A DNA stretch of 7,040 nucleotides, taken from positions 1 through 7,040 of the forward strand of contig JAGUXG010000047.1 of NCBI GenBank assembly GCA_020061965.1. The letters are read 5' to 3'. A program made the translations under genes and the position numbers. This stretch comes from a bacterium (lineage in GTDB: Bacteria > UBA9089 > UBA9088 > JAGUXG01). The notes under the pieces are model-generated. The model saw only the letters and a program-made list of their open reading frames with translations. It searched no databases and had not been told where the DNA came from. Shown here in pieces: positions 1 through 5,387 of this stretch (position 1 is its first letter; each line of letters begins with the position of its first letter).

Positions 1-655
1 ATTCTGGGCTTAGTATTGAGAAAATATTAAGCCCTTCCTTGCCTTTGTCTGCTATATCATCTGCTATCTGAAAGGCAAGACCAAATTTTTCTCCAGCAAT
101 TCTCAAAGTCTCCACTTGCTTTCTATTTCCTTCGCCAATTATGCCACCGGCTACACAAGAGGCAGAAAATAAAGAGGCTGTCTTCTGGGAAAATATCTGA
201 TAGATTTGCTCTAATGGAGGCTCTGAAAGAGCCATCTCTTCTACCTGTCCTCTGATCATTTTAGAAGAAGCAGAGATAACCTCCTTTGCAACATCAGATG
301 AGTCTATCAATATCTCGTTTGCCAATGTGAACAGACTATCCCCGACCAATATAGCCAGATTCTCTCCATACTCCTTATAAACCGAGGGTTTTCCCCGCCG
401 CATCTCATCCTGGTCAATGATGTCATCGTGAACCAAAGAATAGCTATGGATAAGTTCAATGGCAGCGGCTACTTTATAGGCTTCATCTGTTATATCACCG
501 CAAGCTTCACAACTTGCGAGGCACAACAATGGTCGTATCCTCTTCCCACCAGGGAATAAGGCATAGCTTATTGCTTGATGAAATCTATCTTCTCCTTTTG
601 GCAAGATAGACGCTATTGTCTCATCAATCCTCTGTATCTTCTCTTCTCTCCACAT
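1..655 (-). CDS. ispA: Trans-isoprenyl diphosphate synthase (farnesyl/geranylgeranyl type), C-terminus outside the window
   Basis: Condenses isopentenyl diphosphate with allylic diphosphates to give short-chain prenyl diphosphates in the cytosol. The 218 visible residues carry GGKRIRP (about 36-42), the first Asp-rich motif DDIID (77-81) followed by RRGKP, GDSLF (105-109), a QKT motif (157-159), and the second Asp-rich motif FQIADDIAD (196-203). The stop codon lies beyond position 1. The first motif is DDxxD with no two-residue insertion, and a Tyr (Y72) sits five residues before it, as in archaeal-type short-chain synthases, so FPP or GGPP is the likely product. The loop after the second motif looks short compared with E. 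coli IspA. I chose the ATG at 655; an in-frame ATG at 664 is possible and neither has a clear Shine-Dalgarno. The start overlaps the xseB end by 32 bp, which suggests translational coupling. xseB-ispA is a common bacterial gene pair. Confidence 0.9.
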   Translation of the reverse strand, partial: MWREEKIQRIDETIASILPKGEDRFHQAISYALFPGGKRIRPLLCLASCEACGDITDEAYKVAAAIELIHSYSLVHDDIIDQDEMRRGKPSVYKEYGENLAILVGDSLFTLANEILIDSSDVAKEVISASSKMIRGQVEEMALSEPPLEQIYQIFSQKTASLFSASCVAGGIIGEGNRKQVETLRIAGEKFGLAFQIADDIADKGKEGLNIFSILSPE

Positions 656-842
656 TTCTAACATCTTCTTCTTCAGTTATCACCCTTATCTTCTTTTCTG
701 CCTCAGAAAGCTTCTTTGTGCAGAATTTTCTTAAGGTTACACCCTCTTCAAAGAGACTGAGTGAGTCATCCAAAGAGATCTCGCCCTTCTCCAATATCCT
801 CACAATCTCCTCAAGCCTCTTTATTGCCTCTTCAAACTTCAT
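624..842 (-). CDS. xseB: Exodeoxyribonuclease VII small subunit
   Basis: Small subunit of exonuclease VII, which with XseA degrades single-stranded DNA to oligonucleotides in the cytosol. The 72-residue length is usual for the family. The conserved helical core is clear: LEEIVRILEKGEISLDDSL (about 10-28), LFEEG (30-34), then a Cys-containing second helix with LSEAEKKI (45-52). The tail after residue 56 is rich in Glu and Arg and variable. An AGGAG Shine-Dalgarno at 852-856 sits 9 bases before the ATG and supports this start. The gene lies 31 bp after the dedA-family gene and overlaps ispA at its end. xseA, which often precedes xseB, is not in this window. Confidence 0.93.
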   Translation of the reverse strand: MKFEEAIKRLEEIVRILEKGEISLDDSLSLFEEGVTLRKFCTKKLSEAEKKIRVITEEEDVRNVERREDTED

Positions 843-855
843 TATTCATTGCTCC

Positions 856-869
856 TAAATCAAAATTTT
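856..869. repeat. Left copy of a 14-bp inverted repeat flanking the dedA-family gene
   Basis: TAAATCAAAATTTT here is the exact reverse complement of 1539-1552. This copy lies in the gap between dedA and xseB and shares bases with the xseB Shine-Dalgarno region. It is AT-rich, so chance similarity is a real possibility. Confidence 0.45.
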
Positions 870-873
870 ATTT

Positions 874-1524
874 TTAATCTTTTATCTTCCTTCCATACTT
901 ATGTTGCAAGAACTCTATAACGATTGGAATGAGTGAAATAAAGATGATAACAAAGATGACAACTGTAAAATTTTGTTTCACAAAAGGGATATTTCCGAAA
1001 TAATAACCACCAAAGATGAATAGACCGATCCACAAAACCCCACCAATGATGTTGTAAAACAGGAATTTAATATAGGTCATCCTTCCTATCCCAGCGACAA
1101 ATGGTGCAAAGGTGCGGATAATGGGAATAAATCTGGCGATTATGATTGTCTTACCACCGTATTTTTCATAAAATCCATGGCTTCTCGTAAGGTGTTTTTT
1201 GTTGAGGAATTTAGAGGATTGGCTTGTAAATACCTTTGGTCCAACTATGTAGCCTATCCAGTAGTTTGCTGTATCTCCCAATATAGCGGCAATTACCAAA
1301 GAGGCAGCCAAATACCATTTATCAAGTGAACCTATGGCGGCAAATGTTCCAGCAGCAAACAGCAAGGAATCTCCTGGCAGAATAGGCGTGACAACAAGAC
1401 CAGTCTCACAGAAGATGATGAGAAAGAGCATAACATATGTCCATACCCCAAAGGAGCTGATGACTGCATCTAAGTGTTTGTCAAGATGAAGAAAAAGGTT
1501 AATAAACCAGATAATATGTTCCAT
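874..1524 (-). CDS. DedA-family inner membrane protein (SNARE-associated/VTT domain)
   Basis: A 216-residue multi-spanning membrane protein of the DedA family, proposed to move or flip lipids such as undecaprenyl phosphate and to support envelope homeostasis. Family signatures are present: CETGLVVTPILPGD (39-52), GDTANYWIG (83-91), ARFIPIIRTFAPFVAG (130-145), and the NxxGGxxW turn (158-165). E40, D52, R131 and R137 match the acidic and basic residues shown to be essential in E. coli DedA proteins (E39, D51, R130, R136), shifted by one. Hydrophobic segments lie at about 28-47, 53-65, 70-86, 150-175 and 185-203. The reading frame stays open upstream to 1647, but that part overlaps pcm. The ATG at 1524 gives the normal family N-terminus (MEHIIWFINLF). 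It has no Shine-Dalgarno, since the 25-bp gap after pcm is almost pure A/T. Confidence 0.92.
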   Translation of the reverse strand: MEHIIWFINLFLHLDKHLDAVISSFGVWTYVMLFLIIFCETGLVVTPILPGDSLLFAAGTFAAIGSLDKWYLAASLVIAAILGDTANYWIGYIVGPKVFTSQSSKFLNKKHLTRSHGFYEKYGGKTIIIARFIPIIRTFAPFVAGIGRMTYIKFLFYNIIGGVLWIGLFIFGGYYFGNIPFVKQNFTVVIFVIIFISLIPIVIEFLQHKYGRKIKD

Positions 1525-1538
1525 ATATAAAAAAATTA

Positions 1539-1552
1539 AAAATTTTGATTTA
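1539..1552. repeat. Right copy of the 14-bp inverted repeat flanking the dedA-family gene
   Basis: AAAATTTTGATTTA pairs exactly with 856-869. It covers the pcm stop codon (1550-1552) and the gap before dedA. Beyond the 14 bp the two copies stay similar but not identical. Confidence 0.45.
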
Positions 1553-2209
1553 ATTAGAGTCCCAGCCATACTTCCCAAGGAGTGGGACAAAGATGCATCC
1601 GCATTCTTTCTTTTTGATAAGCTCACCCATCTCTTTCCTTGCCACAATCAACTCTTGAATATGCCTTGTTCCTATTGGAATGACGAGAATTCCTCCTTCA
1701 TTTAACTGCTCTGCTAATGGTAGCGGAATATCAGGAGAGCCTGCTGTAATAATAATTCTATCAAATGGAGCATCTTTTGGCAAGCCCAAACTTCCATCTC
1801 CAACGATTATATGAACATTGGTGATGGAAAGAGCCTTAAGTATTGATGCGGCTTTCTCTGCTAAGGGCTCAATCTTCTCAATAGTATAAACCTCTTTGGC
1901 TAAAGCAGAAAGAACTGCCGCCTGATAGCCAGAGCCTGTGCCTATCTCTAAAACCCTTTCTTTACCAGTCAGATTAAGGTGGTTAGTCATCAATGCCACC
2001 ATATACGGCTGGGATATAGTCTGATTATAACCTATAGACAATGGATGGTCTGAGTATGCCTTACCCCTTTCCTTCTCATCAACAAAGAGGTGCCTTGGAA
2101 TCTTCCTAAATACAGAAAGTATCTTTTCATCGGCAATCCCTCTCGCCCATATCTGCTTATTGACCATCTCCTCTCTATAAGCCGCAAAGGCATCTTTCAT
2201 AATAGCCAT
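1550..2209 (-). CDS. pcm: Protein-L-isoaspartate O-methyltransferase
   Basis: Transfers a methyl group from S-adenosylmethionine to abnormal L-isoaspartyl residues in aged proteins, starting their repair in the cytosol. The 219 residues hold the family substrate-site motif GYNQTISQPYMVALMT (60-75). The SAM-binding motif I is VLEIGTGSGYQAAVLS (86-101), followed by acidic VYTIE (107-111), GDGSLGLP (137-144), and motif PFDRIIITAGSPDIP (148-162). EGGILVIPIG (171-180) and the FVPLLGKYGW end (207-216) are also typical. Length is normal. The start at 2209 has only a weak TTAGG upstream; M4 (2200) is an alternative. It is the first gene of the probable pcm-dedA-xseB-ispA operon, after a gene-poor gap. 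pcm is usually linked to surE or nlpD/rpoS in proteobacteria; neither is seen here. Confidence 0.95.
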   Translation of the reverse strand: MAIMKDAFAAYREEMVNKQIWARGIADEKILSVFRKIPRHLFVDEKERGKAYSDHPLSIGYNQTISQPYMVALMTNHLNLTGKERVLEIGTGSGYQAAVLSALAKEVYTIEKIEPLAEKAASILKALSITNVHIIVGDGSLGLPKDAPFDRIIITAGSPDIPLPLAEQLNEGGILVIPIGTRHIQELIVARKEMGELIKKKECGCIFVPLLGKYGWDSN

Positions 2210-2607
2210 ACCATACCTAAAATAATCAAGCCTTTTCTTATCTTAAGGAAGTGGAGGGAGTATTCAAGGGTTAGGAGGTTGTTATACCGAGAAGAAATCA
2301 AGTCTAGCAAAAATTTTGTTCTTAAAAGGATTCAAGGAAGAGAGGCGTCAAGGATGAGATGAGATCAAGGAGATCCATCACTTAAGCCCTTGAATCTTAT
2401 CCTCCCTTTTATCACATATTTTTTCGGTAAACCTCGTGTTTCTTGAGTATATATCAAATACAGAGGAGGTTTTTTATTTCAAAACTCTCCCTTTTTATCT
2501 TCTCTATCTCTTTCATATTATAATCATCCAGACAGAATAATTTTGCTATAGGGTGATTAGTGAAGTGGGGAATGAGTACAGTTTTTTGGTAGTATGCCTT
2601 TTGCCTT
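2210..2607. other. Gene-poor interval between pcm and the scpB remnant
   Basis: No recognisable gene is visible on either strand. The plus strand has a short open frame antisense to the pcm start and the minus strand has the 57-codon frame described separately; neither resembles a family I know. The stretch holds the candidate pcm promoter, four TCAAGG copies (2264, 2332, 2348, 2365) and one inverted copy (2388-2393). GATTCAAGG (2329-2337) pairs with CCTTGAATC (2388-2396). A loose inverted repeat AAACCTC (2429-2435) / GAGGTTT (2466-2472) runs into T residues on the plus strand, where there is no gene to terminate. Together with the broken scpB, this looks like decaying sequence. Confidence 0.5.
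2281..2310 (-). promoter_or_regulatory. Candidate sigma-70-like promoter for pcm-dedA-xseB-ispA
   Basis: On the minus strand TTGCTA (2305-2310) is followed after 18 bp by TATAAC (2281-2286). This matches the -35 in 4 of 6 bases and the -10 in 5 of 6. It would give a leader of about 65 nt before pcm. A weaker alternative is TTGAAT with TAAGAT 16 bp later, closer to the gene. Confidence 0.35.
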
Positions 2608-2627
2608 TTATTGTACACCAAGTCTTT
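2454..2627 (-). other. Open frame of 57 codons after the scpB remnant, unrecognised
   Basis: Between an in-frame TAG (2628-2630) and a TGA (2454-2456), the minus strand reads 57 sense codons with plausible protein composition, including LIPHFTNHPIAKLF and NMKEIEKIKRESFE. There is no ATG at its beginning (one lies inside, at about residue 37) and no Shine-Dalgarno. It is in the same frame as the C-terminal scpB-like segment, separated from it by two stop codons. I do not recognise it. It may be a fragment of a lost gene whose other part was removed with the middle of scpB, or chance. Confidence 0.25.
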
Positions 2628-2699
2628 CTATTTTTATAGGTATGGGTTGCCTGGTTCCTTCTTCTGGATAGCTTCAACAAGCCCGAGTTTCATCAGATG

Positions 2700-2732
2700 T
2701 TCTATAAAAAGATATACTATCTTTTTATAGAA
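2700..2732. repeat. Perfect palindrome with 15-bp arms and a 3-base loop, inside the scpB remnant
   Basis: The arm TTCTATAAAAAGATA (2700-2714) is exactly complementary to 2718-2732, with TAC between. It lies where the reading changes from the N-terminal to the C-terminal scpB piece. It is AT-rich with no following U-run of its own, so it is not a standard terminator. It may be a replication or deletion scar, or the tip of a small element. Confidence 0.8.
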
Positions 2733-2745
2733 AGCATAGAAAGCA
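2728..2745. repeat. Tandem 9-bp duplication
   Basis: TAGAAAGCA occurs twice in a row (2728-2736 and 2737-2745). The first copy shares its first 5 bases with the right arm of the palindrome. It lies in the last codons of the truncated scpB frame and fits slippage or a small repair scar. Confidence 0.7.
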
Positions 2746-2784
2746 CATCTTGTGAGGCAAAGACCAAGACTTCTATAATCACCT

Positions 2785-3444
2785 TTATCTTCTGATTATC
2801 CATATAGAAGCAAAGGGTTTAGACTGGACAGCCTTAATAAACTCTCGTTTTATAAGCTCAAGTAGGGCAAGAAAGGTGATAATCAACTCTATTCTATCTC
2901 TAAGATTAGCAACGAGGTTTATAAAGTTTATCCTTCTAATCTCTTGTAACTTCTTTATTATCTCCTCTATCTTCTCTGAGACCCGCATCTCATCAATCAC
3001 AATCTCAACACTCTCTTCTTTTGAGAAAAAGAACTCTGTTGCATGAAAGATAATATTGGATAGGGAGACCTCTACCTCTTTTTCTTGCTCATCATCTATT
3101 GTCTCAGGCAGGTTAAAGAATATATCCTCTGTTTCAGAGAGCTTATCAGAAAACCATAGGCTGACATCTTTATATAGCCTATAATCTGCCATATCCTGAA
3201 ATAGGGTGACCTTTTCCTCTTCGTAAGTCTCAGTCTCAGAAAAGAGTAGCTTCTGAGATTTCAGGAAGCAAAGGAAGCTCAGTATAACCAAAAACTGAGG
3301 GATTTCATTGACATTTCGCTCGTTTGTGAGATAATTTGAGGTTATCTCTGAAAGCCGTATCCTTAAGATATCAACTCCATTCTTTTTAGAAAGGTCAAGT
3401 AGCTCTGTAACCGTCCCCACAAAGGCAGGTTGATTGACATACAT
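2785..3444 (-). CDS. scpA: Segregation and condensation protein A (kleisin)
   Basis: Kleisin subunit that bridges the SMC heads and recruits ScpB in the bacterial condensin that organises chromosomes. The 219 residues are slightly shorter than usual. The N-terminal SMC-binding region is recognisable though diverged: FVGTVTELLDLSKKNGVDIL (8-27) replaces the usual FEGPLDLLL-type opening, then SEITSNYL (32-39) and FLVILSFLCFLKSQKLL (51-67), corresponding to the FLVMAATLLxIKSRxLLP helix. A variable acidic linker (70-128) leads to the C-terminal winged-helix with EKIEEIIKKL (157-166) and the signature FLALLELIKR (191-200). The ATG directly follows the rpsT stop codon in the same frame and has no Shine-Dalgarno, so translation probably depends on termination-reinitiation. 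The normal partner scpB follows but is broken. Confidence 0.82.
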   Translation of the reverse strand: MYVNQPAFVGTVTELLDLSKKNGVDILRIRLSEITSNYLTNERNVNEIPQFLVILSFLCFLKSQKLLFSETETYEEEKVTLFQDMADYRLYKDVSLWFSDKLSETEDIFFNLPETIDDEQEKEVEVSLSNIIFHATEFFFSKEESVEIVIDEMRVSEKIEEIIKKLQEIRRINFINLVANLRDRIELIITFLALLELIKREFIKAVQSKPFASIWIIRR

Positions 3445-3714
3445 CTACAGATACAGAGCAGCAACCTTTTTGGACAGTTTTGATTTGCATCTTGCAGACT
3501 TATTTGGATGAATTATTCCTTTCTTTACTGCCTTATCAAGCTTCTTCTGGGAAAGCCTTAAAAGCAAGCCTGCCTTCTCTTTCTCTTTATCAAGAACAGC
3601 TTCCCCTGTCTTCTTAATACAAGTCTTTATCTCAGATTTTATAGACTTATTCCTTGATGCCCTCTTTATATTTTGCCTATTTGCTTTGAGAACCGAAAGA
3701 CTCTTCTTTGCCAT
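3445..3714 (-). CDS. rpsT: Small ribosomal subunit protein S20 (bS20)
   Basis: Primary 16S rRNA-binding protein of the 30S subunit. The 89-residue, Lys/Arg-rich helical sequence begins MAKKSLSVLKANRQNIKRAS and carries the conserved SQKKLDKAVKKGIIHPNKSARCKSKL region (55-80), typical of bS20; length is normal. A full AGGAGGT Shine-Dalgarno at 3719-3725 stands 4 bases before the ATG. A predicted two-part hairpin lies just upstream (3729-3779). S20 represses its own translation in E. coli, so a leader structure is plausible here. rpsT is usually a single gene; here it follows a phosphoesterase gene and is fused in frame, through one TAG codon, to scpA. Confidence 0.95.
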   Translation of the reverse strand: MAKKSLSVLKANRQNIKRASRNKSIKSEIKTCIKKTGEAVLDKEKEKAGLLLRLSQKKLDKAVKKGIIHPNKSARCKSKLSKKVAALYL

Positions 3715-3718
3715 ATTT

Positions 3719-3725
3719 ACCTCCT
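3719..3725 (-). promoter_or_regulatory. Strong Shine-Dalgarno of rpsT
   Basis: AGGAGGT on the minus strand, 4 bases before the ATG. It is the strongest ribosome binding site in the window, fitting high S20 output. Confidence 0.85.
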
Positions 3726-3728
3726 AAT

Positions 3729-3779
3729 TTTTTGCAAGCCGCAAGAAAAACATTACTAAATTCTTGCAATTTGCAAAAA
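3729..3779 (-). promoter_or_regulatory. Predicted two-part hairpin in front of rpsT
   Basis: Read on the minus strand, TTTTTGCAA (3771-3779) pairs with TTGCAAAAA (3729-3737) and GCAAGAA (3761-3767) pairs with TTCTTGC (3741-3747). The two stems are separated by a 3x3 internal loop, with a 13-base apical loop. It starts inside the last codons of the phosphoesterase gene and ends 3 bases before the rpsT Shine-Dalgarno. It could be an autoregulatory leader, an mRNA processing site, or a weak attenuator. Confidence 0.5.
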
Positions 3780-4298
3780 TTTAGTTTCTACTATCTTATT
3801 TCTTTCAAGGTCAAAGACTGTGCAAGTAATTCCTTTATCAATAATCTCAACAATTCCAAAGGTAGCAGACCTTCCTTTAGTCATTATCTCCTGAAGGTGT
3901 CCAGGATTAAACATAATAATATCGCCATCTTTCTTTATCTCATAAAGATGGGTGTGACCAAATAGGACCAAATCTACATCATTATTTCTTATCACATCCT
4001 CTGGAACCAAATCTTCCCTCTGGTCATTCTTATGTGATGAAAGGGTATGGGTGATAAGAATCTTTTTTCCAGAAATCTCCTCTATTATTCTGTTTTTGAT
4101 GTCCTTGTCAAAGTATTCAGGGCAGAAGACCCCAGGAACCCGTAAACTCCTTATTGGGTATTCATTCAAGATTTCAGCATCCCCGTAATCATCTCCCAAA
4201 TGAATGATACATTCTGCGCCCTTTTCTATTATAAGTTCAATTGCTTTTCTAAGATAGGCTAAGTTTTTGTGAGAATCACTCACTACGCCTATTATCAT
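3756..4298 (-). CDS. YfcE/MJ0936-like metallophosphoesterase
   Basis: Calcineurin-like phosphodiesterase of the small YfcE/MJ0936 type. These hydrolyse phosphodiesters with two metal ions, but the natural substrate is usually unknown. The 180 residues carry the ligand motifs in order: SDSH (D8, H10), LGDD (D36), ITHT (H84) and GHTH (H115, H117), then NPGH (131-134) where NPGS is usual. The fourth motif, normally GNCD or GNxD, reads PGVFCPEYFD (55-64), so the metal-binding Asn is replaced. It may be a distinct subfamily or have altered metal use. The ATG at 4298 overlaps the stop of the preceding pilT-like gene (ATGA), showing co-translation. The end (TAG immediately followed by TAA) lies within the hairpin before rpsT. 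A link to pilus function is only suggested by position. Confidence 0.85.
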   Translation of the reverse strand: MIIGVVSDSHKNLAYLRKAIELIIEKGAECIIHLGDDYGDAEILNEYPIRSLRVPGVFCPEYFDKDIKNRIIEEISGKKILITHTLSSHKNDQREDLVPEDVIRNNDVDLVLFGHTHLYEIKKDGDIIMFNPGHLQEIMTKGRSATFGIVEIIDKGITCTVFDLERNKIVETKFLQIARI

Positions 4299-5371
4299 TT
4301 TTGTGCTTCCTCTCCACCTGTCAGGACTGCGGTAAGTTCAGAGACATCTGTTGCTTTGGATATAGCTTCCTCTGGTCTAATAATCCCTTCCTTTGACAGG
4401 TCAATGAGGGATTGATTCAGAGAGACCATCCCCTGCCTCCTTCCAACCTGCAAGAACGATGGAATCTGAAATGTCCTTCCCTCTCTAATAAGGTTTCGGA
4501 CAGCAGGAACAGCAATAAGCACCTCAAATGCAGCCACCCGACCATTTCCATCAGCCCTCTTTACCAGAATCTGGGATAATATCCCTTGAAGGTTTGCCGA
4601 AACCTGAATCCTGATCTGTTGCTGTTGGTATGGAGGAAAGACATCAATGATTCTATCAATCGTCTGGGTGGCATCAGGGGTATGGAGTGTGCCAAAGACA
4701 AGGTGACCAGTCTCTGCGGCTGTGATTGCTGTCTGAATCGTCTCTAAGTCTCTCATCTCTCCAATCAAGATTATATCCGGGTCCTGGCGAAAGACATGCT
4801 TTAATGCCTCTTTGAAGCTCAGAGTATCAGAGCCTATCTGCCTTTGATTGATGAGCGATTTCTTACAAGTGTGGATAAATTCTATTGGGTCTTCAATGGT
4901 AACAATATGAGCGCCTGTATTTTCATTAACAAAGTTTATGAGTGCAGCCAGTGTAGTTGACTTTCCAGAAGAAGCTGGTCCTGTTACCAAAATCAAGCCC
5001 CTTGGTCTTGTACAAAGGCTCTTTACAGATGGAGGAACATTAAGATCGTCTACTGTCCGAATTTCATAGGGAATAGCCCGAAAGACTGAAGATATAGCCC
5101 TTTGTTGGGAGAATAGATGTGTTCGGAACCTGGCTAATCCTGGTATATCTATACAAAGGTCAAGAGCCATCCCTTCTCTAAACCTTTTCCTCTGGGTATC
5201 TGTCAAAAGAGAGAGTGAGAGCTTTTCTGCCTCATCAATAGTCAATGGCCGTATCTCCTTTAATTGGAGAAGGTCTCCGTGCAGCCTTATCAAGGGTGGT
5301 GCACCAGCCTTAATATGAAGGTCTGAAGCCCCCTTTTTCAACATCACCTCTAAAAGCCTCTCAATAGCCAT
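4295..5371 (-). CDS. pilT: Second PilT-family type IV pilus retraction ATPase (PilT/PilU-like)
   Basis: Hexameric AAA-type secretion ATPase that powers pilus retraction at the inner membrane base of type IV pili. The 358 residues contain the N-terminal PAS-like domain with GASDLHIKAGAPPLIRLHG (14-32) and the Walker A GPASSGKST (131-139), which departs from the usual GPTGSGKST at two positions but keeps GxxxxGKS. They also contain the Asp box IEDPIEF (159-165), Walker B DPDIILIGEMRD (197-208) with the catalytic Glu, the His box TGHLVFGTLHTPDA (221-234), and the PilT C-terminal helix VRNLIREGR (291-299). It starts 16 bp after the first pilT across an AT-only gap without a Shine-Dalgarno. PilU is the usual name for a second retraction motor, but I cannot separate PilT from PilU here. 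Confidence 0.93.
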   Translation of the reverse strand: MAIERLLEVMLKKGASDLHIKAGAPPLIRLHGDLLQLKEIRPLTIDEAEKLSLSLLTDTQRKRFREGMALDLCIDIPGLARFRTHLFSQQRAISSVFRAIPYEIRTVDDLNVPPSVKSLCTRPRGLILVTGPASSGKSTTLAALINFVNENTGAHIVTIEDPIEFIHTCKKSLINQRQIGSDTLSFKEALKHVFRQDPDIILIGEMRDLETIQTAITAAETGHLVFGTLHTPDATQTIDRIIDVFPPYQQQQIRIQVSANLQGILSQILVKRADGNGRVAAFEVLIAVPAVRNLIREGRTFQIPSFLQVGRRQGMVSLNQSLIDLSKEGIIRPEEAISKATDVSELTAVLTGGEEAQK

Positions 5372-5387
5372 CTTAAATTTTTTATTT

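Larger units (their letters stand above)
2608..2803 (-). pseudogene. scpB: scpB remnant (segregation and condensation protein B), truncated and frameshifted
   Basis: An ATG at 2803, overlapping the end of scpA by 19 bp, opens a 28-codon frame (NQKIKVIIEVLVFASQDVLS) ending in TAG. This matches the typical ScpB N-terminus, in which a short lead is followed by IIEALLFASDEPLS. In another frame just downstream comes IEHLMKLGLVEAIQKKEPG, then NPYL, resembling the C-terminal winged-helix end of ScpB (GLIE-GRKE-PGRP-LY). One further shift gives a tail ending at TAA 2608-2610. ScpB is normally about 170-200 residues, so most of the middle is missing. The gene order scpA-scpB with overlap is the classic arrangement and supports the identity. 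The N-terminal match is fairly strong; the C-terminal match is by eye and less certain. Unless scpB is elsewhere in the genome, the SMC-ScpAB complex would lack this subunit. Confidence 0.7.

Noticed and set aside
616..858. Plus-strand open frame of 80 codons
   Set aside because: Antisense shadow of xseB; Ser-rich low-complexity translation and no ribosome site.
1525..1647. N-terminal extension of the dedA-family protein
   Set aside because: The extra 41 codons overlap pcm in another frame and do not resemble the family; the ATG at 1524 fits it exactly.
2090..2362. Plus-strand open frame of 90 codons
   Set aside because: Begins antisense to pcm, runs into the gene-poor gap, shows no family resemblance and no ribosome site.
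2429..2472. AAACCTC/GAGGTTT inverted repeat followed by T residues, as a terminator
   Set aside because: The T-run follows only on the plus strand, where no gene ends; the loop is 30 bases and the stem only 7 bp.
2785..3714. Alternative genetic code with TAG read as sense, suggested by rpsT-TAG-scpA
   Set aside because: The phosphoesterase also ends in TAG, followed at once by TAA, and S20 has a normal length, so TAG behaves as a stop.
3708..3965. Plus-strand open frame of 85 codons
   Set aside because: Antisense to the phosphoesterase, rpsT leader and rpsT start; no protein-like features.
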